Source of the DNA: Misgurnus anguillicaudatus
Taxonomy: Eukaryota > Chordata > Actinopteri > Cypriniformes > Cobitidae
Reading direction: 5' to 3'
Assembly (NCBI RefSeq): GCF_027580225.2
Contig: NC_073348.2
Location: forward strand, 29,786,001-29,850,000
Length of the DNA: 64,000 nt
Shown here piece by piece: positions 41,801 to 52,800 of this stretch; positions within the stretch are counted from its first letter, which is position 1; every line of letters begins with the position of its first letter. Position numbers and translations under genes: made by a program. Below the pieces are notes generated by a model. The model saw only the letters and a program-made list of their open reading frames with translations. It was not told the DNA's origin and did not search any database.

Positions 41801-42680
41801 AGATCCAGATGGTGGCTCTTTCTTTCTCTGCTTTCAGATACACAAGTTATTCAAACGAAGTATTCAATAAATTCCTTTGTAGATAAAAAATAAACAGGAT
41901 TGTATTTTACTTTAATGTCATCTTCCAGTTTGTGACCAGTGTAACTGGCCATGGTGCTCTGCTTCTGCCTTCCTGCCCTCCTTGAAGCTGCATTTCAGAG
42001 ACATTGGCAGAGCAAACAGTTGGCAAATGTTACATTAAAATGTGAAACAGTGGTAAACAGTGGGTCTCACCTATTTGTCGTGGGGTTGGTGTGTGCACAC
42101 TGTCTGCTTCGTCTGCGTTCACCTCAAAACTCTCGTCGTATGGCTGGTTGGCTGTCAGTTGAATCTTTCACAATGATGAATTATTTGATCTTTTGTTATA
42201 ATAATAAATTAAAACTAGCTGTCAACAGAATTTACTTAGTATTTGTGGGTATTATTATGATTTTAATATCTTAAAATATTATCTAGGTTTAGGCAGCTCA
42301 CTACGTTTGGAACATATTTAGTAAAAGTCTGTTTGCTGCTAGTTTAGCTATTTAGCTAAGCAAGTGATTATTATAAAACACCAAAACAAGCATGCAGCAA
42401 GTAACTATCTAACTTTTAAAGCAATATGTGACTAAAAATAAGTAAAGTCCGTTTTCTGCATAACGTTAACTTTAGATTCATAGTTTTTGCAACGTGCGGT
42501 TACGCACAGATAAATACATCGCAGATGTCGGCTACGCAAACATTTTTAAACACTATTTAATACATTCGTGATCGTATTATGAATGTTGTTACATATACAT
42601 CGTGTTATCAAACATTTTTGTTGTAAATATTAAAGATTTGTAGGGTAAAAACAAACCTTTTGTCGCTCAGACCTCTCCAT
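38824..42680 (-). CDS. ift46: ift46, intraflagellar transport protein 46
   Basis: IFT-B core subunit that carries cargo (outer-arm dynein in algae) during cilium assembly. Twelve exons on the minus strand: 42657-42680, 42071-42164, 41911-41987, 41679-41827, 41378-41452, 41103-41196, 40877-41005, 40666-40784, 40525-40591, 40386-40446, 39624-39709, 38824-38916. They total 1,068 nt, 355 aa, all joins in phase. Layout: basic N-terminus, acidic Asp/Glu run in exon 4, then the conserved core DLDHKLKPFIPDFIPAVGDI, VPRPDGKPDNLGLLVLDEP, PMPDIDSLMQEWPPEFEELL, PTADIDCDLATYVDIIC and ILDIP..HVLFTLYSEFKNSQ, ending in LTLD. The ATG is preceded by an X-box. Intron 8 uses a GC donor. The last intron region has been duplicated leftwards. 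Confidence 0.97.
38986..39522. mobile_element. TA-flanked MITE (TATAAGTC family), copy 1, in ift46 intron
   Basis: Termini CCATATTTTCCGGACTATAA and TTATAGTCCGGAAAATATGG, flanked by TA on each side as in Tc1/mariner insertion. No transposase. Same family as 51413-51772. Confidence 0.82.
39771..40225. mobile_element. CAGTGGCGGCTCGTGAC element, copy 2 (hAT-like), in ift46 intron
   Basis: Termini CAGTGGCGGCTCGTGAC and GTCACCGGCAGCCACTG, flanked by ATGTTTTG and ATGTTTTT, a 7-of-8 target repeat. Palindromic interior around TTTATGATAAAAGAGACG. Confidence 0.78.
40228..40380 (+). repeat. tRNA-derived SINE fragment in ift46 intron
   Basis: Begins TATAGCTCAACTGGTAAAGC, a box-A-like tRNA start, then a decayed box B and the tail GTAAAAACGTCTGCATAAAA. 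Not a working tRNA. Related pieces lie at about 52548-52660 and 57750-57865. Confidence 0.65.
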
Positions 42681-42696
42681 GAAAACACGGTGTAGC

Positions 42697-42710
42697 GTTA
42701 CCAAGGGAAC
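42697..42710. promoter_or_regulatory. ift46: RFX X-box upstream of ift46
   Basis: GTTACC-AA-GGGAAC fits the X-box consensus RYYNYY-N(1-3)-RRNRAC exactly and lies 17 bases upstream of the ift46 ATG. RFX factors drive many ciliary genes through such sites. Confidence 0.7.
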
Positions 42711-42713
42711 TGA

Positions 42714-42723
42714 TCTCGCGAGA
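42714..42723. promoter_or_regulatory. ift46: TCTCGCGAGA promoter element upstream of ift46
   Basis: Exact 10-bp palindrome TCTCGCGAGA. This is a known CpG-promoter element (reported binder BANP), often at housekeeping or bidirectional promoters. It is four bases beyond the X-box. Confidence 0.7.
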
Positions 42724-43280
42724 TTTCTAGCGGAAGTGCGAGACTGAGGTCTCCTTGTGCAGATTTGCATTTAGTCAAACACATATAAAATGTATTAAAT
42801 GAAATAGTTTTACCACAAGTTTAACATTATATAATGTGCAAATTTAACAGAGTGTATTCAAATAATCTATTAAAATGTAATGCCGTAAATGTAATGTTTA
42901 AAGTGAACTATGGGCTCCTGAACTGAGCTACACAACCCATAGGGTTAGCAGCACCATCAATTGACCACACTAACCTAAGTTTTGGGGGACATATCTATCC
43001 CCTCAACGTCTATAAAGCCGTGACAGCACTGATTCAGACACAGTTGTAATACAGATCAGCTTTTAAACAGGATGTCGCACCTCATTGCTGGTTCAGCATT
43101 TTAGTTTATCTACAATCTAGCTTAAGTGGCTAGAAACTATGGTGTGGGTGCATAGGAAGGATTGTGGTTTTGCTAGTGCTTTGTGTTGTTTGGACATAAA
43201 ATACAAATATGTGTAAGAACTTAAGATTCTCAACAAACATTTAAGTTGTAAATATATAATAAAGTCAACATTAATAGTTA

Positions 43281-43286
43281 TTTATT
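43281..43286 (-). promoter_or_regulatory. vps11: candidate vps11 polyadenylation signal
   Basis: AATAAA on the minus strand, about 415 bases after the vps11 stop. The assignment rests on position only. Confidence 0.4.
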
Positions 43287-43701
43287 ATTTACACTTTAAC
43301 AGACATTTGACATTGATTATTAATTGACTTGGATGCAAAATGTTTCTATGCATATTATTCTGAAGTAATAAGCATTTCCAATATATTTAATAAAATATAC
43401 ATAAATTAAGTGCTGAAAGAACTGTAACAGTTAATTTACAGACATACAGTAATAAAAAAACACAGTCTTGAAGTGCAAGTTCTTGTATCCACCCCCAACA
43501 TTGCCTTTAATGTTGATCTCAGTTTGTAATAATTATAAATGGAGTGGTTTTGCAAAAGGACAAATAGTTACTGTGGTTTTGTCCCTTAAGCTATTTCTGG
43601 ACCAGCTTTACTTTTCGCACATATTTTCCAAGACTATTACAGCTAGTTATTAGATATCTGACCCTAGATCAGTATTTTTCTGCGAAAATTCAGTCCATCT
43701 T

Positions 43702-43869
43702 TCAAACATTCCTCTTGGTGTTCGTGTGCAGATCTCTTTGAAATTCAGCTTCTAGATTCACAGCTCCACTCCGGCCTCCTGGTGCATCCGTTATCAGGGT
43801 GAGTTTGTTAAACACTCCACGGCCAAAATAGTCAGCGATCACCGAGAAGCCATCATTGGAAGATTTTAA
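43702..43869 (-). CDS. vps11: vps11 last exon, 4.9 kb from the rest of the gene
   Basis: Acceptor on the minus strand ends TAG at 43870-43872. Codes SNDGFSVIADYFGRGVFNKL and ends TNTKRNV with TGA at 43702-43704. This is the conserved Vps11 tail after the RING-H2. It joins in phase 0 to HDHFSRQ at 48782. Confidence 0.93.
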   Translation of the reverse strand, partial: LKSSNDGFSVIADYFGRGVFNKLTLITDAPGGRSGAVNLEAEFQRDLHTNTKRNV

Positions 43870-46800
43870 CTATGAGTGAAAGAAAAATAAGAAAATTAAT
43901 TTTGTATGACATGTACAGTATGTATGAACTTTCAAACTTTAATCATAAATCCTTTAAGGTCATCAAATGATCTTCGTCAAGAGGATGATCTTTGCACACC
44001 ACGGCCAAAAAGTGAAGCAAGTTGTTAAAAAAAGTCTGTCTGCTATATTCAGAAGTGTGGAAACCACAAATAAGTCGTCAACTTTGTGGTGGGTAATCTA
44101 TCTTTCGATAGCCATATCTCCAACTTCTGCTGCACAGCATTCTTCCATCTTAGAAATATCTCAAAAATACGCCATATGCTGTCTGCATCAGATGCAAAAA
44201 AGCTTATCCAAGCTTTTATGACCTCTAGAATAGACTATTGTAACTCGTTACTCGGGGGGTGTCACGCAAATAAGGTAAGCTACAGCTGGTTCAAAACGCC
44301 GCCGCAAGAGCGCTTACTCGATCTAAAAAGTATGACCACATTAGTCCAATTTTGGCATGGCTACCAGTTAAATATCGCATACAATTTAAAATACTACTAA
44401 TCACCTACAAAGCCTTAAATGGCTTAGCGCCCTCGTATATTCAAGAATTACTCAGAATACAATTCACCACGTAAACTGCAATCACAAAATTCTGGTAATT
44501 TAATTATCCCTAGAATATCAAAAGTGTCTAAAGAAGGTAGATCCTTTTCCTACTTAGCCCCTAAGCTCTGGAATGATTTACTAAATAATGTTCGAGTATC
44601 AGACACAGTCGATCAATTTAAAGCTAAACTTAAGACATTCTTCTTTAACAAAGCATTCACATAAAATGTCCAGTAAGTGTAATTATCCCGCAATAGTTAT
44701 TTTGACTAGAACAAAGCACTCACATACCTCATATGGGTAATATACTATTGCTGCAATAGGTAGCCTGTCTGGAACCGAGCAAATTTTAAACCACATTACT
44801 GTATGACACTTGCATTACATGCGAACGACCCCTACGCTAATAGAATTCTGTTTTTCTCTCCCTGTCTCGTCCTCGACCCCGGGACAATGAGACAAACAGA
44901 CCCAGTTCCTGTGAAGCTCATCACACCACTGATCTACTGATGCCCAGCCGATACACGTCCGACAACCACCGGCTGAACCAGTTTAATCTGCTTACCCGCT
45001 TCCTATCCCTACCGTGTTTATATATATAAATATATATTAATTTCTCCCAAGGTTTTTTTGTCCTTCTAGGAGTTTTTCCACCTGGGTTTTCTCCTGGGGG
45101 GGGGGTCGTCCCCGGGAGAGTCAACCAACTTTGGCTTAACTTAAGCACTTTACTGTATACGTTACATTATTACTACGCTTGTACGGTTTATCCTTAGCCG
45201 CAATATTCTACTTCTTATATTATCTATTGATTTTCTGTGTTTTCCATGCGCGTAATTTGCACAGGGGTTACGGGGGTCATGACCCCCTCAATGATCAAAT
45301 CCAGCTAATATAACCCCCCCATTATCATCACATCATTCAGATAAAAATAAATATGAAATGTTACGAATGAATATTTTGTTTGTTTTCTTTATTAATTTCA
45401 TTTGCCAGCAAGAAAGATAGTATTATATTTTAAAAATCTATAATGTACCCCCCGCCCACCGCACTGACTACTTGGTATGACCCAGTGTTATTTTTATATT
45501 TTTATTAAAATATTAAGGCTTTTATCTAAAGCGACTTAGAGTGGATTACAAAATATACAATATGTGAAAGTTTGTTAAAAAACTATAACTAATAACTATG
45601 AACTAATCTCTTAAAACACCATGCTTCCCTCATCTTTTATGTTTTAGAATATAGAATTAATATATTTTTTAATTAATGTATTATTAATGTACTACCTGTA
45701 ATATTTGCAAAATGTCCCCCTAAATATATAATGTTGGCATACTCTGGCCTACATTATCTGTTGCAAATCAGCTGTTCCAAAAGATAGTTTACAAGAGAAA
45801 CTACTAAACAAGACTATGTGCAAGGTGAAAGAATAGTTGTCTAATTTTAATGTGTGAACAGAATCTGCTATTTCCTATCCTGGACTAAAAGTATCACAAA
45901 TGTATTTCTAATACAGGAATGGCAAATTAGCATGTTACCTTTTACACAAGAAAATGATTCAATAAATAAATAAATATGCCGCGAGTTTAACCCCCCCAAT
46001 GGTGGACCCAAAGTTACGCACTTGGTGTTCTCCCATACATTTACTCATGTAAAGCTGCTTTGCAACAATTAACAATTGTGAAAAGCGCTATATAAATAAA
46101 ATTGAATTGAATAGAAGCACTTCTTATCTTCTAAATTACAATTAATTAATTAAACGAAATCCTTGCAACTTTAATAGCAAACTAGTTTTCTGGTTTGGCC
46201 TGGAAATCGATGTCACACTTGAAAAGCTCTATCCGCTTGTTAATCCATGACAATTACACACAGACATGTCTCATATTTAACATTTTTAGCCAACATGTTT
46301 TTTTTTTTGTAAAATCTAATTTGCTGTATAAGGATTTTAAATTAAACAAATCGACAGAAGCTTCGAAATTACGAATTTTGTAAATCGTTTAATAATATAT
46401 GTTAAAGGATTATACTACATTATTATAACATGTAGGTCATCAAAAGATTTTTGTCAAGACCTTTGCACACCATGGCCAAAAAGTGAAGCAAGTTTTTTTT
46501 TTTTTAAGTCTGTTAAATTCAGAAGTGTGGAAACCACAAAAGTCGTCGTCAACTTTGTGTCAACTGTGTCGTGGGAATGTGAGAAGCCCTTTTTATCTTC
46601 TAAATGACAATTAATTAAATAAACGAAATCCTTGCAACTTTAATAGCAAACTAGTTTTCTGGGTTGGCCTGGAAATCGATGTCACACTTGAAAAAATCTG
46701 CTTGTTAATCCATGACAATTACACACAAACATGTCTCCTACTAAAAACATTTAGCCAACATGTTTTTTTTTTTCAAAATCTAATCTAAATCTAAAGACTT

Positions 46801-49800
46801 TAAGTTTAACAAATCGACAAAAGCATAAAAAATAAGGATTCTGTAAATCCTTTAATAATAAATGTAAAAGGATAATACATTGCTATAACATGGAGGTCAT
46901 CATAAGTTCATGATCTTTGTAACAAAAAAAGTCAGAAGTGTGGAAAAAAAAGTCATCATCAACTTTGGCCTTTGTGTGGGGGAAATGTGTGAAGCTTTAG
47001 AGCAGTGGTTTTCAAACTGGGGGCCGCGAGATGGTGCCAGGGGGGCCCCAGTTTTATGAAATACATTACTTTATCATGAATTCTGTGTAATTAAACCTAA
47101 AAAAAATAAGGCTACTAACCAAAAGCACTACTTTTTTGTATAATTTAATGTTTTTTCTAATTCAAATGTTGAGTTTTAGAACAGTTTTTTGTCATAAATA
47201 TTCTTTGGGGGGCCGCAAAGGAATGCACCGTACACAGGGGGGGCCGCACGCTGAAAAAGTTTGGGAACCACTGCTTTAGAGCATTAGAAGTTCGTTAATT
47301 TAGTAGAGCTCATAAATTGGACAAATACCAAGGAGGATTAGGGCCAAGATAAAATAAAAAAAATAAAACCATCTCGAGATTTAAGATTATTTAACAAGAA
47401 TAAAGTCAGAATAAATATAATTTCGAGAATAAAGCCATTATTTAACCAAAATAAAGTCATTATTTAACCAAAATAAAGTCGTTATTTAACGAGAATAAAG
47501 TTAATAGCGAGAATAAAGTTGTAAAATATTGTGTAGTGGAGTGTATTTATACTGTCTTAATGCATGAAATGGCTACTACTACCAAGGAGGAAGCTTTCCG
47601 AGTTTAAAATCGAAAAATCTCGTTATATATATTAACTTTATTCTTGAGATTTTACGATTTTATTTTCGCTATACATTAACTTTATTCTCGTTAAATAACG
47701 ACTTTATTCTCTTTAAATAACGACTTATATAACGACTTTATTCTCGTTAAATAACTACTTTATTCTTGTTAAATAACGACGTTATTCTCGTTAAATAACG
47801 ACGTTAATCTCGTTAAATAACGACGTTATTCTCGTTAAATAACGACGTTATTCTCGTTAAATAACGACGTTATTCTCGTTAAATAACGACGTTATTCTCG
47901 TTAAATAACGACGTTATTCTTGTTAAATAACGACTTTATGCTCGTTAAATAACGACTTTATGCTCGTTAAATAACGACTTTGTGCTCGTTAAATAACGAC
48001 TTTATTCTCGCATTGTAATGACATTAATCTCGAGATGGTTTTATTTTTTTATTTTAGCTTGACCCTAATCCTCCTTGGTTGGTGAAATATTAGCGCCCTC
48101 GGGTCTTGGGTAATTTAAAATCAGTGTGTTTTTACTGAACGGACCTAAAAAGACCAAAACTATCTCCGGTGTGCACATCAAGTCCTTTTCCAACCCCACC
48201 CCCCATGTTTGCCAAGACAGCTTGCGACATCATGTAGCTGGTGGTAGGTTAATTTTCGTTTAGCCAGACCTGTCAATTAATTTTGACTATACACAGTAGC
48301 GGTTATCTTGGTGTCGTCGTCAGATGACAAATTAAAATAAATAGAGCAGCGGGCCAAATCGGATGGGAGGCCAGCAGGGTTTCTTTCTGTCTGACTGGTG
48401 CATGTGGGGGTGCAGACTGCACAAACGTCGGTCCCGTTTACATTCGAGTCCAGTCGGGTTCAAAAAATTGCTGCTGGGTCGGGTCTAATTTTGCCGGGTT
48501 TGTTTCGGGTCGGTTTAAAAAAACAATATAGTGATGCAAGTCCGGTTCGGGTAAAGTGAAGTACATTTCTTTGGACCTGAGAAGACCTCTACTGCACGCC
48601 CCAAAATGGGCCTTTTCAAAATGGTTCAATAAATGATCTACAGGGTATTTGGACCTAAAATTTTACAGGCACATTCTGGGAAACCAGAGACTAATATAAC
48701 ATCTTTGTTTTTTTCTTGAAAATGCCATATTAGGAGCCCTTTAACACTATTTAGTTTTAAATAAATAATTAAAATAAGCACCTGTCTACTGAAATGGTCA
48801 TGAAGATCTCGTTTCTGATCTTGTGCTCGCAGCATGTCCATGACCTTTCTGTTTTCAGGTGTGCAGGTGGGGCATTCGGCCTCGCTCTCAGCGAAGCTCT
48901 CCAAGCAGTGCTGGTGGAACGAGTGGCCGCACAGGAAGTGCACAGAAGGCAGCTCTAGTGGACTGTTGCACATGCTGCACTTCGTCTTCTGGAAAATCTT
49001 TGCACTGAAAAACAAAATCAACTGTCAACACATTTGTTGAACACCTTCATAAGGTTTTTAGTAAAAAATGTCTAACTGGGTGACTCTGATCACCATGTCA
49101 GGGTTTATTTTGTAATAAAGACCAGTTGACAATGTGTCATTTCCTACATGCGTGCCAGTACTACACCTCAGAAAGAATGAGATTGTCAGTAGCAGCGTGG
49201 GAAACAAAAAAATGTCCTCAATTAGCTCACCAGGTTTTGAGCTCCTGGATCTCAGCACGCAGATGCGCCGTCTCCTCTCTATACTGTCGGATCTTTCTTT
49301 CATCTTCTTCAATCTGATGGGTCTCTCTCTCAAGTTTATTTATCAAGTAGTCTTTTATAACTGAGAGAGAGGCTGTGGAGTTGTGGGCCAAAGTCTGCAC
49401 CACTAAAACACAGAGTAAATAACAAAGTGTTTCAAAGTGTGTGTGCCAAGTTTAGTCGTGTGAAAACCATGTCTTACCCAGCAGTGGAGGCATCAGGTTA
49501 TTTTGGTCAATATGCTGCAAAACTTCACTAATGTAGGCTTTGCAGTTTTCTTCTTTGCGTGCAAAATAGCCCAGCGCCTGTTCCCACAAACACGCCTCCT
49601 TGTCCCCATGATGCTTACAAGCCTCCACAACTTTTCCATACTCCTCGTTTTGCATGTGGTAATGCATGATTTGCTGGTATCTGTAGAAAAAGGCAATTCA
49701 GTCAATATGCACTGGCTTTTATTTGATTATTTACTAAATGCAATGTCAGTAAATTATTTTGGAGTTACAATTATTTGAATTTTGGTCTAGGACAAGCTCA

Positions 49801-52800
49801 CAATAAAAGAGACGGGCGGCACATGGGCGGGGTGCATCAGCATAAGATTGACAGCTGCCAACACATTGGAAACACTGAGAAGTGACATAATAAAAAAAAA
49901 ACACTCACAGCATGCCCTTTTCATAAAGATACAGCACTCCTTCTTTGAAGTTGTGCATTTGGCAGAGGACCAGGGCCTTGTCAAACACAGTGTTGTCACT
50001 CCTCAGCAGAGACAATGCTGCCTCCTGCAGGACTTTTTTCTTCTGCAACACAATAAAAGAGAGCTGCCTTTTGAATTCTGCCGGTTTCCAAACAAGCCTG
50101 CCAATAAATATACATGTTACATCAGTGCATGCACAGACTGAACCTAGCGTGTTTACCTCGGGGTTCTGCTCGTGTGCCCAGTCCTGCAGTCTGAGCTCAA
50201 GTAGCGTGTCATAAACTCCCTCGGGAGAGAACGGATCCACCTTTATCATGTGTTCCAGGAACGCTCGCAACTCCCGTGGGTTATTGGCAAAGACAGGAAT
50301 GAATTCCTCTGGATTGGCCTGAGATTTGTTTGTGAGGAATTCAAATCTTGAGTCAAAATGCTATCTGATCAGGTTGTGTAATGACATTAATAGGACTTCA
50401 ACTTAATTACCTTGTTTCCTGCGGCACTGTTGAGACTGTCCTTATCGGCAGAGTCTTTGTTGGGTTGATAGTCCGTGCAGAGGCGTTTTAGCAGTATGGT
50501 GGTGCTATCAGGTACATTGTGCATTAGAGTTTTACCATAGCGCTTCATGTTGCTCTCCGCCTGAATAAATGGCAACCTGCCTATGTAGCGTAATGCCTCC
50601 TGATAATTCTGAGGAGAAAAATGGACTTTCAGTATAGAGTGATGCAGGGATGATATTTTTGTAGGCCAACCTGGAAGTTAGCTTTCCATAACAAAAAGTC
50701 AACTGGATAATGATAGGCTTATTTATTTTCATAAAAAATAGAGATATAAGATTATCTTCACAAATGTACAACTTGTAGGAATTTTGAAGTCTAAATGCAT
50801 TTACTAGAAATTTAAAGCAAACCATAAGCTATAAGCAAACTACACCAAGGTCGCTCGACTTCAATATCATCACCACAAAGAGCTTTTATCACCTTTTTAA
50901 ACTTTATTGAAAACATTAAAAACAAACCCTGATAATTGTGCCTATGTTTGTAATGTTTTTGACATTTTAATGTGTGATGTATGTAGGTCTGCACGATTAT
51001 GACAAAAATCATAATTGCCGATTATGTAATTGTTTCACATGTAATTAGTTTTTCGATTAATTGTGCATCCCTAGTGTGATGACATTTAAAGTTCCTGACA
51101 ACTTCTGTAGTCTTTGTGTTTCAAAATTGAGGTTGGTTGCGAAATTGTGGTTGGTCACCGCTAGATACCACTAGATGCCGCTAAAAAACCCACATTACAC
51201 ATTTAAAGGAGTAGTCCACTTTTGACTTACCATAGTATTTTTTCCTACTATTAAAAGTCAATGGACCCCATCTTTAAAGTGGACTACTCCTTTAACTAAT
51301 TTCTCCTACCAAATATGTCATCCCTGCTGCTCTCTATCCACTTAAGTCATGACGTAAGGAATACTGTTTTCAGCTCCAAGCCACCACATTTTACAGCCAT
51401 TTATGAGCACTACCGTATTTTCCAGACTATAAGTCGCATCAGTCAAAAAATGCGTCATGATGAGGAAAAAATATATATAAGTCCCACTGGACTATAAGTC
51501 GCATTTATTTAAAAAATGATTATTCTATTTGGGGGCATTTTGTTTGTTAAGTCTTTCTCCGTTGTCTTTAATATTTCAGTTAACATTTTTTTTTCAGGGG
51601 AAGGCTACAGGAGCAACATATAGCGCCCCCTTTTGGCTATAGACGGTAATGTTTTCCTTTGGTTCATATTAGTCAGTATGAATTAATTTTGACATATAAG
51701 TCGCACCTGACTATAAGCCGCACGACCAACCAAACTATGAAAAAAGTGCGTCTTATAGTCCGGAAAATACGGTATTTATTCATAGTACACATTTAAGCAA
51801 AAATTTTATAAACTCAGGCTCCCAGAATCAAAGACAGCAATATATTAATAATTCATAAATCCATGTCTGGTCATCTTGGATTTTATTATGGAGATCAAAA
51901 TTAGGATCGGGTGTTTTTGGTAGTTTTTCATTATGATACGAGTCTATTAAAGCAATGATTTCTCTATGACATCTGTGAGCGGAAGTGGCGCATGGTGTCA
52001 GACTTAACAACCGGATAGATAGCAGAGCAGATTTTGCTGTGGAAAATGCAGAAACTGTGGACAGGTCATATGATAACATAAAACATTGGTGTTGTTCATC
52101 ACCTTCAAATCCTCCAGCTGAATCTTTAGGTACCATTCATGATGCGTGTGTTTCTCTGCCAGGAACACAGCATGACTGTGATAACCAGCCTGACGCAACA
52201 CCTTGATGGCGATTTCGACATCGAAATGCACCTCACTCTCACTGCTCTAGATTGAGAGATACAAATATGAATGCTTTTGTTAGTTATCATAACTGTATTC
52301 AATTTAACTGTCCATCCAAATACATTTTTGCAGACCTTAATGAACTCCTCCAGTTTGGAGCTGTCTTTCAGTTTAGTGTAGCAATTAAGCAGTAGAGTAG
52401 TGTGGTCAGCGTTGGCCAGGGACTGCCTGTGGAGGGCTTGTAGGTATGCTGTCAAGTTATGTATCCTCTGGGCATCCAAAAAATTACGGATAACATAAGA
52501 GGGTTCAAGCTTCCCAATGGTGCTGAAAAAAAAGTAGAGCAATTAGTCTTATAGCTCAATTAGTAAAGCATTGCACTAGCAATGCAAAGGTCATGAGTTC
52601 GATACCCAGGGAATAAACATTCTGATGAAAATGTAAAGCTTGAATGCACATTAACGGTACAATCAAACGGGGCACCAGCGTTAACGCTTCTCTTTACTTT
52701 GAATAGGTGACGTCATGCGTTGCCGATCTGAATTGCAGATCCGTCGACATCGCGTCACTGCCATTGCTCTTGGCTGAAGTTGAACATTTCTTAACTTTTT

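Larger units (their letters stand above)
43940..47000. repeat. ~450-bp tandem repeat (three units) in the last vps11 intron
   Basis: Unit text GGCCAAAAAGTGAAGCAAG and CAGAAGTGTGGAAACCACAA occurs at about 43990-44085 and 46470-46540, with a shortened third form near 46920. CGAAATCCTTGCAACTTTAA occurs at 46155 and 46623. The first unit is split by the LINE at about 44086-46108. Confidence 0.7.
50609..52102. other. vps11 intron with three MITEs
   Basis: No exon. Holds a hAT-type end (GCACGATTATGAC ... GATTAATTGTGCATCCCTA) at about 50992-51075, the 93-bp TTAA palindrome at 51203-51295 and the TA-flanked element at 51413-51772. Confidence 0.6.

Noticed and set aside
41637..41870. Serine-rich open frame on the plus strand
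   Set aside because: Antisense of the Asp/Glu-rich ift46 exon at 41679-41827; serine codons arise from GAT/GAA runs read backwards.
46150..46390. Possible terminal exon on the minus strand (LFKCDIDFQAKPEN then stop), repeated near 46670
   Set aside because: Occurs in tandem-repeat units with differing frames and unclear acceptors, no matching upstream exon, and vps11 already has its proper last exon.
47690..48010. CRISPR-like regular repeat
   Set aside because: 22-bp units are directly adjacent with no spacers, in a vertebrate intron; it is a minisatellite.
52548..52660. Possible tRNA gene (box A and box B present)
   Set aside because: No paired acceptor stem, a degenerate anticodon arm and a SINE-like tail repeated at 40228 and 57750.
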